This document shows, piece by piece, positions 34,878 through 45,236 of a stretch of 64,000 nt of DNA. The stretch spans positions 39,410,862-39,474,861 of the forward strand of contig CM034233.1 in NCBI GenBank assembly GCA_019916065.1, written 5' to 3'. The notes beneath the pieces are model-generated. The model worked only from the letters and a program-made list of their open reading frames with translations. It searched no databases and was not told the origin of the DNA. Position 1 is the first letter of the stretch; each line of letters opens with the position of its first letter. Origin of the DNA: Vitellaria paradoxa. Its lineage: Eukaryota > Streptophyta > Magnoliopsida > Ericales > Sapotaceae. Position numbers and translations under genes: made by a program.

Positions 34878-37490
34878 TGTAACACCCTGAATTTTCATGT
34901 TAATATAATTTGATGGTTTTAACATGTTTTGGACAAGTTAGTATGTTAGTTAAGTGATATTAGTCATTAAAGATGACTTAGGGGTGTGAATTTTGGAAGA
35001 AATTGGCAAAATAACTCAAAAGTCAACATTTTGACTCGGGAACATGCTGAGGGGTTCTCGTGAATTTGAGGGGCACCCATGGCCTTAGGACGGATGCCCG
35101 TGGTCCATGAGGGGTGCCCCACTTGTGCAGACAGATAGCAGTAAGCTGACCTCTGCGTTTTCCAGCTGAGCCTTACCCTATTAACACCTATACCTAGCTA
35201 GGGGTGAGGGGAGGCCTGAGAATTACTATTTAGAGGTTTTAAATATTGTTAATATATATATACTTGATTGATTGATGCAAGAGAGAGAGAGAGAAGTAGC
35301 TAGGAAGGAGAGAGAATTCGGGTGAGAGCAAAGGAAGAGCAAAGGAGAAGAAGAAAACCGTTGGGTAAAGATTCAAAGGTAGGTCTTCCAAATCTTCGTA
35401 GAATTCAAATTCCTTTTGCAAAGTTGAAATTAGAACCTTAAAAAACCTCCCTATGTAATTTGTTTGTAGTTTTGATCAAGGAGGGAGGAGATTGACCTCA
35501 TCAAAGTTTGAGGGTTTGGAAGCTCAAGACACCCTTTTGTTGATTTATCTTTTTATCACTTGAGGTAGGGATTCCTAGTCTCATTTTAGCATATATGAGA
35601 GGTATTTGAGCTAGTAAACACTTCTATGAAATTTATTTAAGATTTGGAAACCTTGGAAGTGGAGTTTGTGTGGATGAATGGTTGTGTGTATATATGTGTA
35701 TAGGTTGGAGCAAGATTTTTGTATTGAAGAAATGAATGGATTAAAATTTGTTTTGATGGATTTTTTGCAGTCTTCTAGGTCTTAGACAACCTAAGAAAAT
35801 AAGGTATTAGGTTAGATATTGGATTGGGTAAAGTTTGGAACCTAAAAACATGGCTTAGGGCTCGAACCGGAACAAAGTGACTTTCTGGACAACAGAGGGG
35901 CGCCCATAGGTTTTGGTAGGGCACCCATAACCCTTACGGGGCGCCCATGATCTTATGTGTGGCACCCATGACCCTTAAGGGGTGCCCATGAACTTTTGGT
36001 GGGGCACCCACAGAGACTAGAACACTTTTCCCGATTTTTCTTAACTTGACTTCCTACCTTTGGATTATGAAAGGGTTGGTAATATATTTGTATATGAGAC
36101 TTTTATTTGATTAATTGTATGGATTTTAAAATGGAAATGAGCTCTTAAAAGTGATTGAGGATTGATTATCTTAAACCTATGAGATTAAGCTTGTAAAGGG
36201 GAATGTTTGCTACCGTGAATGAAATGAATTGGAAGTCTACTTTGAGATAAGAGTCTTAATTGAAGAGAATTGTGAATATGCCTTAATATAAACTAAATGT
36301 TGAAGTTTATGAACTTGATATTAATTTAATGAAATGTGACTTGACATAAGGGAACTCATATTCATAACATTGAAAAATGTTGAATGTTTAATGATGTTTG
36401 ATCGATGTTGATATGTGATGAATTGTGGGATGAACCAAAATGTGGAAATGTGTTGTGGGAAAGTGTATGAGGTTGAATGTGAATCTATAAATGATGAGAT
36501 GCCATGTGATGAATGATTGTTTATGTGCGGGGGCTGTGGTGGGGTCCGGAAATAGGAAGGGTTTAGAGAGTACCCTCGGGTTGAGAGTCCTGGAACCTGC
36601 GCAGGGTTTAGTGTCAATGTCAGTGGGTTAGTAGCCCACAACATTGTGTGTGTTTTTGGCTCCTCGTGACCCTGGACAGTGATCCTAAACGACAACGTCG
36701 GTTTGTCATTCCGTTGGGTATTAGCCCATAAAAGACGATAGTGTGTATGCACCCAACCCCCGATGACTTGTTTGGTTATGGTTGTGTAATGTGATGATGA
36801 ATGGATGATGATGTGAATATGGTTATTTGATGGAATGATATTGAATGATGAAATAGTGTTGAAATGTGAATGGAATCGAAGTTTGTATTGCAAAACATAA
36901 ACATTAATCGAAATCGAAGTCTTAAACTTGACATTATTGCTTGAGTATATGTTTTCACCTAGTTTTGGTCGATATGATAATGTAATGTTATGAATATAGA
37001 CAATGTTAAAATGGATAACCTTATTTGGATGCATTGCATGGTTAGATTGCATACCATATATGTTTTCTTGAGACTTTGTGGGCACAAGTGGACCCGTGCT
37101 CACATCCCTACAGACTTTGATACAGGTACAGGCAATATCAACCAAGTGGGCTAAGGGGTTTAGATTAGGAGGTTATGCATGAGCCCTACCAAGCTTAGCA
37201 AAGCTCTTGGTCATCTAGTTTAAATTTCTTTTGGGAATTGTAACGTTGTACATTTATAAACTCCTTCGATTTGGTTGTAATGCCCATAAGGCCAAGGTTA
37301 TGCGATTTGGGGAATGGTGTATGTAGTTAGTGATTTGGCAACAGTCATGTTTTAACTCATGTTATTTTATGTCTTTGGCTCACTAGCTTATGTTGCGTTG
37401 CTCTGATAATGGGATGTTGCGTTGTTATGTTAGTGCATGTTGTGTGTGTTTATCACTCACCCCTCAGGTCACGAGATCCGGGGCGTGACA
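34878..37490 (+). repeat. Element E 5' LTR
   Basis: TGTAACACCCTG...GGGGCGTGACA, 2613 bp, matching 43373-45236 plus 56616-57380 (2629 bp). Contains a GA microsatellite (35280-35294), a palindrome array (35885-36020) and a shorter set at 35035-35120. No convincing TATA box chosen. Confidence 0.9.
35885..36020. repeat. GGGGCGCCCATG palindrome array in element E 5' LTR
   Basis: Six GGGCGCCC-type boxes (four of them changed to GGGCACCC, GGCACCC or GGTGCCC) spaced about 20-25 bp. The same array is at 44398-44516 in the 3' LTR and, reversed, at 46846-46956 and 55466-55580 in element F. Confidence 0.8.
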
Positions 37491-37492
37491 GG

Positions 37493-37505
37493 TTAGTATC
37501 AGAGC
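37493..37505 (+). other. Element E primer binding site (initiator Met tRNA)
   Basis: TTAGTATCAGAGC, two bases past the LTR; the canonical site is TTGGTATCAGAGC, one G-to-A change. Confidence 0.85.
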
Positions 37506-37619
37506 ACTAGGTCAGAATACCTAGGGACATGGAAAGTCTTGCATCTCATATTGCATGCTTGAATGTGATAGGATTGAATTTTTATCTTGGAATCTAACTT
37601 GTCTTGTTTAAATTTTTAG

Positions 37620-38204
37620 ATGGGATTTGAGAAAGGGGAAAGCAGTGGTACCAAAGCCCAATCAATTGAAGAGGAGATAGTGTGGCCTAGTGACGACATC
37701 TTCACCCAAGTAGCAACCGAGGGTTTAATCGAAGCTCAAACCCAAAATGTGATGGAGAGTATAGAAGAGATAAGCAGGGTGCCAGCAACTTTAGGCCATC
37801 AAATGGTACCCTACTATGGGATGCCATACCCAGTTTCATATCCAGCACCTTATCCATATCAGAGTGTGATGCCTGTTCAGTACCAGTCTGTCTACTCGGT
37901 AATGGTAGTACAGAATGTAACTGTGATTGTATCTACCCTTCTCGCGAATTCAACCATGGCATCAGATATGATGATAGAACCTAACCCAAGTGTTCAGAAT
38001 GTTAATCCACGGGGAGCTAGCTTTAATATTAGGGAGATGGGTGGAAGTACTAGTGGTGAGGAAGATCGGCTGTAGGGACTATGTGCAGGCTATCGTAGGC
38101 GGGGCAGATACGTTATTGGTGCCCTCAGCAATGTATCAAGTACTGTACTTATTGTGGTAGAAGGAGGCACTCTCGTAGATCGTGCCCATATCGTAAGGTT
38201 TGAG
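37620..38204 (+). pseudogene. Extra ORF upstream of gag in element E (zinc-knuckle protein)
   Basis: Starts MGFEKGESSGTKAQSIEEE, about 115 bases past the primer site. About 200 codons: an acidic N terminus (VWPSDDIFTQVATEG), a Tyr/Pro repeat region (MPYPVSYPAPYPYQSV), an Asn/Val-rich part, and a C-terminal Cys-rich end with CTYCGRRRHSRRSC, a CX2CX4HX4C zinc knuckle. In E it is broken by a TAG at 38073-38075 and a one-base loss near 38095. The homologous ORF in F (53142-53738) has two knuckle-like boxes. It is separate from gag, which has its own knuckles. The role may be RNA or DNA binding; I do not recognise the family. Confidence 0.65.
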
Positions 38205-38517
38205 ATGTAGGAATGTAAAGGGAAAAATTTTGGAAAGGCAATTCCCCTAGTGGTAATCGGAATGGTTGATAGCCTAAGGACTTATGTCATGATATGTTAT
38301 GTACTCTTTTAATTTCAGTTGGTAGATTGACTTGGAATTTTGTAATGTTAGAACTTCTATGGTAGTGCTAATGGAAGTAAGATCGTGTTGTTATGTTAAA
38401 ACCTTTATGATTGTGTTGGACTATTGTGTTGTTGTTATGAGATTAAGTTATGCTCTATTCTAATCTTAGTTATTGATTTAATACTATTATTCTATGCCTT
38501 GATATCCTTTAGATAAA
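38205..38517 (+). other. Non-coding gap between the extra ORF and gag in element E
   Basis: About 310 bases of T-rich sequence, also present in F (52835-53141). No motif recognised apart from T-rich stretches that could serve as intron or leader sequence. Confidence 0.5.
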
Positions 38518-39683
38518 ATGCTGCCGCGTGCAATGGGAGTTAGAGGTCGAGGCCGAGGTAATGGTCAAGGTGGAGGTAGAGGAAGGGAACATGTTCCTGT
38601 TCAGCAAGAACAGGAAACACATCATAGTGCGGTGGCCGAGGCACCACCTATTGCACAACAAGATGACTTAAGAGAAGAGGAGGTACAGTCAAGGGCACCC
38701 GAGATTCAGCAACTGGCAGCTATGGATGCTGGAGCAGTGTTACAACAATTAGCGGCAGCTATGGCCGTAATAGCAGGTGGGCTTGAGTTGGACCCCAGAC
38801 ACAAGCACAAGCACGCCCAACTGCTTTGGAGAAATTTAAGAGGATGAAGCCTCCAACTTATGATGGTGTGGCTGACACGGATGTGGCTGAACAGTTCTTG
38901 GAGGAATGCGAGAAGATATTAGTAGCAATGGAGGTTACTGATCCTTCTACTTGCATTATGCTGACGGCTTTTCAGTTAGTGGGAAGAGCATCAGCTTGGT
39001 GGACTAGTTTGAAAGACACAGGAGGATCAGTGGGTCTCACATGGGAAAGGTTCAAGGAAAAGTTCAGGGATCACTTCTTCCCTCAATCTTTAAGGGATGC
39101 TAAGAGGGAGGAATTTGCTGGATTGATACAAAGGACAATATTGGTGTTGGAGTATGAAAGAAAATTTTTAGACTTATCAAAGTATGCGCCTGAGTTGATC
39201 TCTACTGCTCATTTGAAGTGCAGGAGATTTGAAAGGGGATTGAGACCGACTTTGAGGAACAAGATGGTGAAGTTGGGGCTGGAGGATTATGAGACTTTGG
39301 TAAATCGGGCTATGACTGTGGAAAGGGACTTGAATGAAACCAAAGTCGTTTATGAAAGTCGACGAGGTAAGACCATGGGAACTCCACAAAAAGGTGTTAG
39401 CAAGAAGAGGATTAGGGGTAGCTTGTCAGCTCCACAAGTCTAATTGGCTTATCAGGGAAGTACTGCACCCGCACCCATGGAAAGATTAAGGGGGACCTCT
39501 CAAAGGCAGGTTGTATGCTATAATTGTAGACAGGAGGGCGACAAAAGCACAGAGTGTCCTAGGAATAGGAAACAGGCCCAATCAACAGGACCAATGAGGA
39601 GTAATCAGGTTGGAGTGAACGGGGCATGCTATGGATGTGGAGAGATGGGACACATACAAAGGTTTTGCCCTCAAAATCAGTGA
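38518..39683 (+). pseudogene. Element E gag
   Basis: Starts MLPRAMGVRGRGRGNGQGGG (Gly/Arg-rich). One frameshift near 38780-38830, then the retrotransposon gag domain in 38826-39443 (KPPTYDGVADTDVAEQFLEE, GRASAWWTSLKD, FKEKFRDHFFPQSLRDAK, FERGLRPTLRNKMV). After a TAA (39441) it reads the knuckles CYNCRQEGDKSTEC (the expected His is Asp) and CYGCGEMGHIQRFC (intact) before 39683. It would form particles and bind RNA. Confidence 0.9.
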
Positions 39684-39794
39684 GGCACAGGAGGAAGAAT
39701 GGCATAACCTGGACAGTGGTTGCAGGGAGCCCACCCATCGGCCTCCCAGTCAGTACAGTAGCAGTATCAGCAGAGAAGTGCCCCATAAAGGACA

Positions 39795-40300
39795 ATGCAA
39801 GTTGGAACATTGCAACAGTCAAGGGTGAACCCACAGGGACAGAGGTTTGGCCGGCCACAGAATGCCCAAACACAAGGTCGGGTGTTTACTGTGGCACAAC
39901 AGAAGGCGCCAACTGAGCCTATGGTGACAAGAGGTATTTTTCGTGTCTATTCATCAAATGCCATTGTACTCGTAGACACGGGAGCATCCCATTCATTTGT
40001 CACCGCATCATTTGTATATGCCTTGGAATTAGATGTTAGCCCCTTGGAATTGTTTTTGTGTGTTGAGACCCCTATAGCGGGATTTTCTTCTTTGACTCAA
40101 GTGTGTAAAGGATGTGAACTAAGGGTAACTGATGTATTTGGTGGGCGAGAGTTCATCTCAACTTTTGATTTAATTGTATTGGAGATGAGGGGTTTTGATA
40201 TCATACTTGGAATGGATTGGCTTATGTCCTACCAAGCTATGAATGACTATAATAAGCGTAAGGTGACTTTTGACTACGCCAGAGGGGGATCAAATTCGCT
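39795..40300 (+). pseudogene. Element E aspartic protease
   Basis: Reads [20 protein letters not shown], the intact DTGAS active site (about 39970-39985), then [20 protein letters not shown], the RVP-type tail. The frame changes to that of RT near 40270. F carries the same domain at 51040-51414. Confidence 0.88.
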
Positions 40301-41100
40301 TCTTTACAGACCGGTGTAAAATAAGAGAAGCGTCGCTTTTGAAAAGTCGGAGAAAATATGAATTGTGTAATCTGTTTGCTTGCATGGTTATAGAAGAAGA
40401 GGACAGGGAATGGAGACTTGAATTGCCTAAAGTTGTGAATGAATTTCCTGAGGTGTTTCCTGAAGAGATATTTGGGTTGCCACCTGAAAGGGAAGTGGAG
40501 TTTTGCATTGATCTGGTTCCGGGCACCGAACCAATCTCCATTCCACCCTACAGGTTGGCACCGGTAGAGTTAGCAGAATTGAAGACACAGGTGGAGGAAT
40601 TGTTGGCCAAGGGATTCATCCGGCCAAGTACTTCACCTTAGGGTGCGCCGGCATTATTTGCAGCTAAGAAAGATGGGACTTTGAGAATGTGTATTGATTA
40701 CAGGAAATTGAATAGGGTGACTATCAAGAATAGATACCCGCTGCCAAGAATCGATGATTTATTTGATCAGTTGAAGGGATCATTGGTGTTTTCGAAGATT
40801 GATCTACGATCCAGGTACCATCAAGTGAGGATAAGAGAAGAAGACATTCCAAAGACAGCATTCAGGACTCGGTATGGTCATTATGAGTTTCTGGTTATGC
40901 CTTTTGGTTTGACAAATGCTCTGGCACTCTTTATGGACTTAATCAATCAAGTCTTTAGAGATTACTTGGATAAGTTTGTGGTGGTATTCATAGATGATGT
41001 CTTGGTATATTCGAAGTCAGAATAGGAACATGAACAACATTTGAGGCTTGTACTACAAAGGTTGAAAGATCATCAGTTATATGCCAAGTTGAGCAAATGT
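40301..41100 (+). pseudogene. Element E reverse transcriptase
   Basis: One frame (40270 onward) with in-frame stops at 40639-40641 (W to TAG) and 41023-41025 (E to TAG). Motifs: [36 protein letters not shown], the LRSRYHQ region (LRSGYHQ in most chromoviruses), MPFGLTNA, and the catalytic [12 protein letters not shown]. Copies RNA into cDNA. Confidence 0.92.
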
Positions 41101-41865
41101 GAATTCTGGCTTAGAAAGGTTAAATTTTTGGGACATGTGGTCTCAGAGGAAGGAGTAGCAGTGGACCCATCCAAAATTGAAGCTATTTTGGAATGGTCTC
41201 AACCGAAGTCAATATTTGAGATCCGCAGTTTCCTTGGATTGGCAGGATATTACCGAAGGTTTGTCTCAGATTTTTCTAGATTAGCAGCCCCGCTAACTAG
41301 ATTAACCCGAAAGGGGATCAAATTTGAATGGAGTGATGCATATGAAAAATCATTTCAAGAGATAAAAGAAAGATTGACTACTGCACCAGTATTAGTCATC
41401 CCAGAGAGGGGAACCAGTTACTTGGTGTATTGTTATGTATCACGGGAAGGACTTGGGTGTGTTCTTATGCAGAATGGGCGAGTGGTAGCTTATGGTTCAA
41501 GACAGTTGAAGAATCATGAAAAGAATTATCCAGTACATGATTTGGAGCTGGCAGCAGTCATTTTTGCCTTAAAGAGTTGGAGACATTACTTATATGGTGA
41601 GAAATTTGAAGTATTCTTGGATCATAAAAGTTTGAAGTACATTTTTACTCGGAGAGACTTGAATTTGAGGTAACGGCGGTGGATAGAATACATGGAGGAC
41701 TATGACTTTGAATTGCACTACCATCCGGGCAAAGCTAATGTAGTTGCAGATGCCTTAAGCAGGAATAGTAGAAGAGCCATGGCTTGTGTAGCAGTGAAGG
41801 AATGGGAAATGATGGGGACATTGAATGAATTTGGGTTGGAACTTAAAGAAGGAGAGTAACAAGGG
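41101..41865 (+). pseudogene. Element E RNase H
   Basis: Same frame: [38 protein letters not shown], then the RNase H part [17 protein letters not shown] (the family has CDAS; here CYVS, so the first catalytic Asp is lost), [20 protein letters not shown] and [14 protein letters not shown]. Stops at 41671-41673 and about 41857. F keeps [10 protein letters not shown] and SDHKSLKYI at the matching place. Confidence 0.9.
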
Positions 41866-43050
41866 ATGTTGCATACAATTGTCACCCAACCAGCCTTAAT
41901 CAATAGAGCAACTAAGGCTCAGAGGTCAGATGAGGAAGCTAAGGATGCTTGTAATAAAATAAAAGATCGGGTGGATATTCCGGGTTGGACAGTGAGTGAT
42001 GATGGAGTGGTCAAATACCAAGGGAGAATTTTTGTGCCCTCCTCTGTTAGAGAGGAAGTTTTGAGGGAATTTCATCATTCCCAGTTAGCAGTGCATCCGG
42101 GCGGTACAAAAATGTATCATGATTTAAAGAGGCAGTTTTATTGGGCAGGAATGAAGAAGGATGTGGTGGAGTTCATTAGCAAGTGTCTAACTTGTCAGCA
42201 AGTGAAAGCAGAGCATCAAAAACTGGCTGGATTGTTACAGCCTTTGCCAATATCCAAATGGAAGTGGGAAAATGTGACCATAGATTTTGTGTCAGGGTTG
42301 CCAAGGACAAAAAGAGGTTGTGATGCCATATGGGTGATTGTTGATTTGTTGACCAAGTCGGCACATTTCTTGCCAATGGGAATGACGGATTCAATGGACT
42401 CTTTGGCCCGATTATACATTCGGGAAATTGTGAGGTTGCATGGGACGCCAGTGTTTATTGTCTCAGACCGGGACTCCCGTTTCGTTTCTCGATTTTGGCA
42501 GAGTTTTCAAGCAGCCATGAGGCCAGAGTTGTGTTTCAGTACGGCTTATCATCCCCAAACTGATAGACAGTCGGAACGAACAATTCAAATTTTAGAAGAC
42601 ATGCTTCGAGCTTGTGTGTTGGACTTCAAGGGTAGTTGGGAGGATAATTTGCCACTAGTGGAGTTTGCTTATAATAACAGTTACCAGGCTAGCATTGAAA
42701 TGGCACCATTTGAGGCACTGTATGGAAGACCATGTAGATCCCCGGTGTGTTGGACCCAAGTTGGAGAATCGGCCATGGTTGGGCCAGAATTAGTTCAGGA
42801 AACTAATGAGAAGATCAAGGTAATTAGGCAAAGACTGGAGATAGCACACAGTCGCCAGAAGAGTTATGCGGATCAAAGAAGAAGACCCTCGGAGTTTCAG
42901 GTGGGCGATCACGTATTCCTAAAAGTTTCACCACAGAAAGGACAGTTCAAATTCAGCAATCGAGGGAAGTTGTCTCCCAGATACATTAGCCCATTTGAAA
43001 TACTAGCACGAGTTGGAGAGGTTGCTTACCGGTTGGCATTACCACCCTAA
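41866..43050 (+). pseudogene. Element E integrase
   Basis: A 394-residue open stretch in the same frame as RT. HHCC zinc domain (LREFHHSQLAVHPGGTKM, CLTCQQVKAEH), core with VTIDFVSGLPRTK, the second Asp in IVSDRDSRFVSRFW, and the Glu region FSTAYHPQTDRQSERTIQIL. The C-terminal part has QVGDHVFLKVSP. Ends at a C-to-T stop (TAA 43048). This is the best-kept ORF of element E. Confidence 0.92.
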
Positions 43051-43320
43051 ATGTCGGGAGTGCACGAAATCTTTCATGTTTCTATGTTGCATAAGTACAT
43101 TCCAAACCCTACCCATGTGCTGAGTTGGACTGAATTGGAAATATACTCGGATGTGAAGTACGAAGTACAACCGATTTGAATTTTGGATGATCGAGACCAA
43201 GTGCTACGGGGTAAAACAATTCCTTTGGTTCGAGTATTATGGAAGCATCATGGAGTGGAAGAATCAACTTGGGAATGTGAGCTCGAGATGCGGGGACATT
43301 ATCCACATTTGTTTTCTTAA
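43051..43320 (+). pseudogene. Element E integrase C terminus with chromodomain-like end
   Basis: After the stop, the same frame continues HEIFHVSMLHKYIPNP, then VLRGKTIPLVRVLWKHHGVE and ESTW, ending HYPHLFS and TAA (43318-43320). The VRVLWKHH...ESTWE pattern is the chromodomain-type end of Tekay integrases, thought to steer insertion towards heterochromatin. One further TAG near 43179. Confidence 0.8.
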
Positions 43321-43360
43321 AGTTATGTTATGTACTAAATTTTGAGGATGAAATTTTTTG

Positions 43361-43372
43361 AAGGGGGGAGAA
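43361..43372 (+). other. Element E polypurine tract
   Basis: AAGGGGGGAGAA directly before the 3' LTR start TGTAATACC; primes second-strand cDNA synthesis. Confidence 0.85.
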
Positions 43373-45236
43373 TGTAATACCCTGAATTTTCATGTTAATA
43401 TTAGTTGATGGTTTTAACATGTTTTGGACAAGTTAGTATGTTAGTTAAGTGATATTAGTCATCAAAGATGACTTAGGGGTGTGAATTTTGGAAGAAATTG
43501 GCAAAATAACTCAAAATTCAACATTTTGACTCGGGAACATGTTGAGGGGTGCCTCTGAATTTGAGGGGTGCCCATGGCTCTAGGACGGGCGCCCGTGGTC
43601 CATGAAGGTCGCCCTACTTGTATAGACAGACAGCGGTAAGCTGACCTCTGCGTTTTCCAGCCGAGCCTTACCCTATTAACACCTATACCTAGTTAGGGGT
43701 GAGGGGAGGCCTGAGAATTACTATTTAGAGGTTTTAAATATTGTTAATATATATATATACTTGATTGATTGATGCAAGAGAGAGAGAGAGAGAGAGAGAA
43801 GTAGCTAGGAAGGAGAGAGAATTCGGGTGAGAGCAAAGGAAGAGCAAAGGAGAAGAAGAAAACCGTTGGGTAGAGATTCAAAGGTAGGTCTTCCAAATCT
43901 TCGTAGAATTCAAATTCCTTTTGCAAAGTTGAAATTAGAACCTTAAGAAACCTCCCTATGTAATTTGTTTGTAGTTTCGATCAAGGAGGGAGGAGATTGA
44001 CCTCATCAAAGTTTGAGGGTTTGGAAGCTCAAGACACCCTTTTGTTGATCTATCTTCTTATCACTTGAGGTAGGGATTCCTAGTCTCATTTTAGCATATA
44101 TGAGATGTATTTGAGCTAGTAAACACTTCTATGAAATTTATTTAAGATTTGGAAACCTTGGAAGTGGAGTTTGTGTGAATGAATGGTTGTGTGTATATAT
44201 ATGTATAGGTTGGAGCAAGTTTTTGTATTGAAGAAATGATTGGATTAAAATTTGCTTTGATGGACTTTTTGGAGTCTTCTAGGTCCTAGACAACCCAAGA
44301 AAATAAGGTACTAGGTTAGATATTGGATTGGGTAGAGTTTGGAACCTAAAAACATGGCTTCGGGCTCGAACCGAAACGAAGTTACTTTCTGGACAACAGA
44401 GGGGCGCCCATGGGTTTTGGTGGGGCGCCCATGACCCTTAAGGGGCGTCCATGACCCTTATGTGGGGCGCCCATGACCGTTAAGGGGCGCCCATGAACTT
44501 TTGGTGGGGCGCCCACACAGACTAGAGCACTTTTCTTGATTTCTTGATTTTTTTTAGCTTGACTTCCTACCTTAAGATTGTGAAGGGGTTGGTAATATGT
44601 TTGTATGTGAGACTTTTATTTGATTAATTGTATGGATTTTAAAATGGAAATGAGCTCTTAAAAGTGATTAAGGATTGATTATCTTAAACCTATGAGATGA
44701 AGCTTGTAAAGGGGAATGTTTGCTATCGTGAATGAAATGAATTGGAAGTCTACTTTGAGATAAGAGTCTTAATTGAAGAGAATTGTGAATATGCCTTAAT
44801 ATAAACTAAATGTTGAAGTTTATGAACTTGATATTAATTTAATGAAATGTGACTTGACATAAGGGAACTCATATTCATAACATTGAAAAATGTTGAATGT
44901 TTAATGATGTTTGATCAATGTTGATATGTGATGAATTGTGGGATGAACCAAAATGTGGAAGTGTGTTGCGGGAAAGTGTATGAGGTTGAATGTGAATCTA
45001 TGAATGATGAGATGTCATGTGATGAATGATTGTTTTTGTGCGGGGGCTGTGGTGGGGTGCGGAAATAGGAAGGGTTTAGAGAGTACCCTCGGGTTGAGAG
45101 TCCTGGAACCTGCGCAGGGTTTGGTGTCAATGCCAGTGGGTTAGTAGCCCACAACATTGTGTGTGTTTTTGGCTCCTCGTGGCCCTGGACGGTGATCCTA
45201 AACGACGACGTCGGTTTATCATTTTCGTTGGGTATT
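43373..45236 (+). repeat. Element E 3' LTR, first part (up to the F insertion)
   Basis: Matches 34878-~36725. Its GA microsatellite (43776-43799) is longer than in the 5' LTR, and its GGGCGCCC boxes are better kept. Ends with the GTATT duplication made by F (45232-45236). Confidence 0.9.
45232..45236. repeat. Target-site duplication of element F, left copy (GTATT)
   Basis: Exact match to 56611-56615; E's LTR reads on from one side to the other. Confidence 0.9.

Noticed and set aside
35885..36020. Regular palindromic repeats that could suggest a CRISPR array
   Set aside because: Plant retroelement LTR; units are degenerate, without unique spacers, and present in all four related LTRs.
37493..37505. 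tRNA-like sequence as a tRNA gene
   Set aside because: Only the 13-18 bases complementary to a tRNA 3' end are present; these are primer binding sites (also 26785-26802 and 53853-53866).
39559..39916. Overlapping frames over E's gag zinc-knuckle region
   Set aside because: Frame shadows caused by decay; the knuckle-bearing frame 39444-39683 is the real one.
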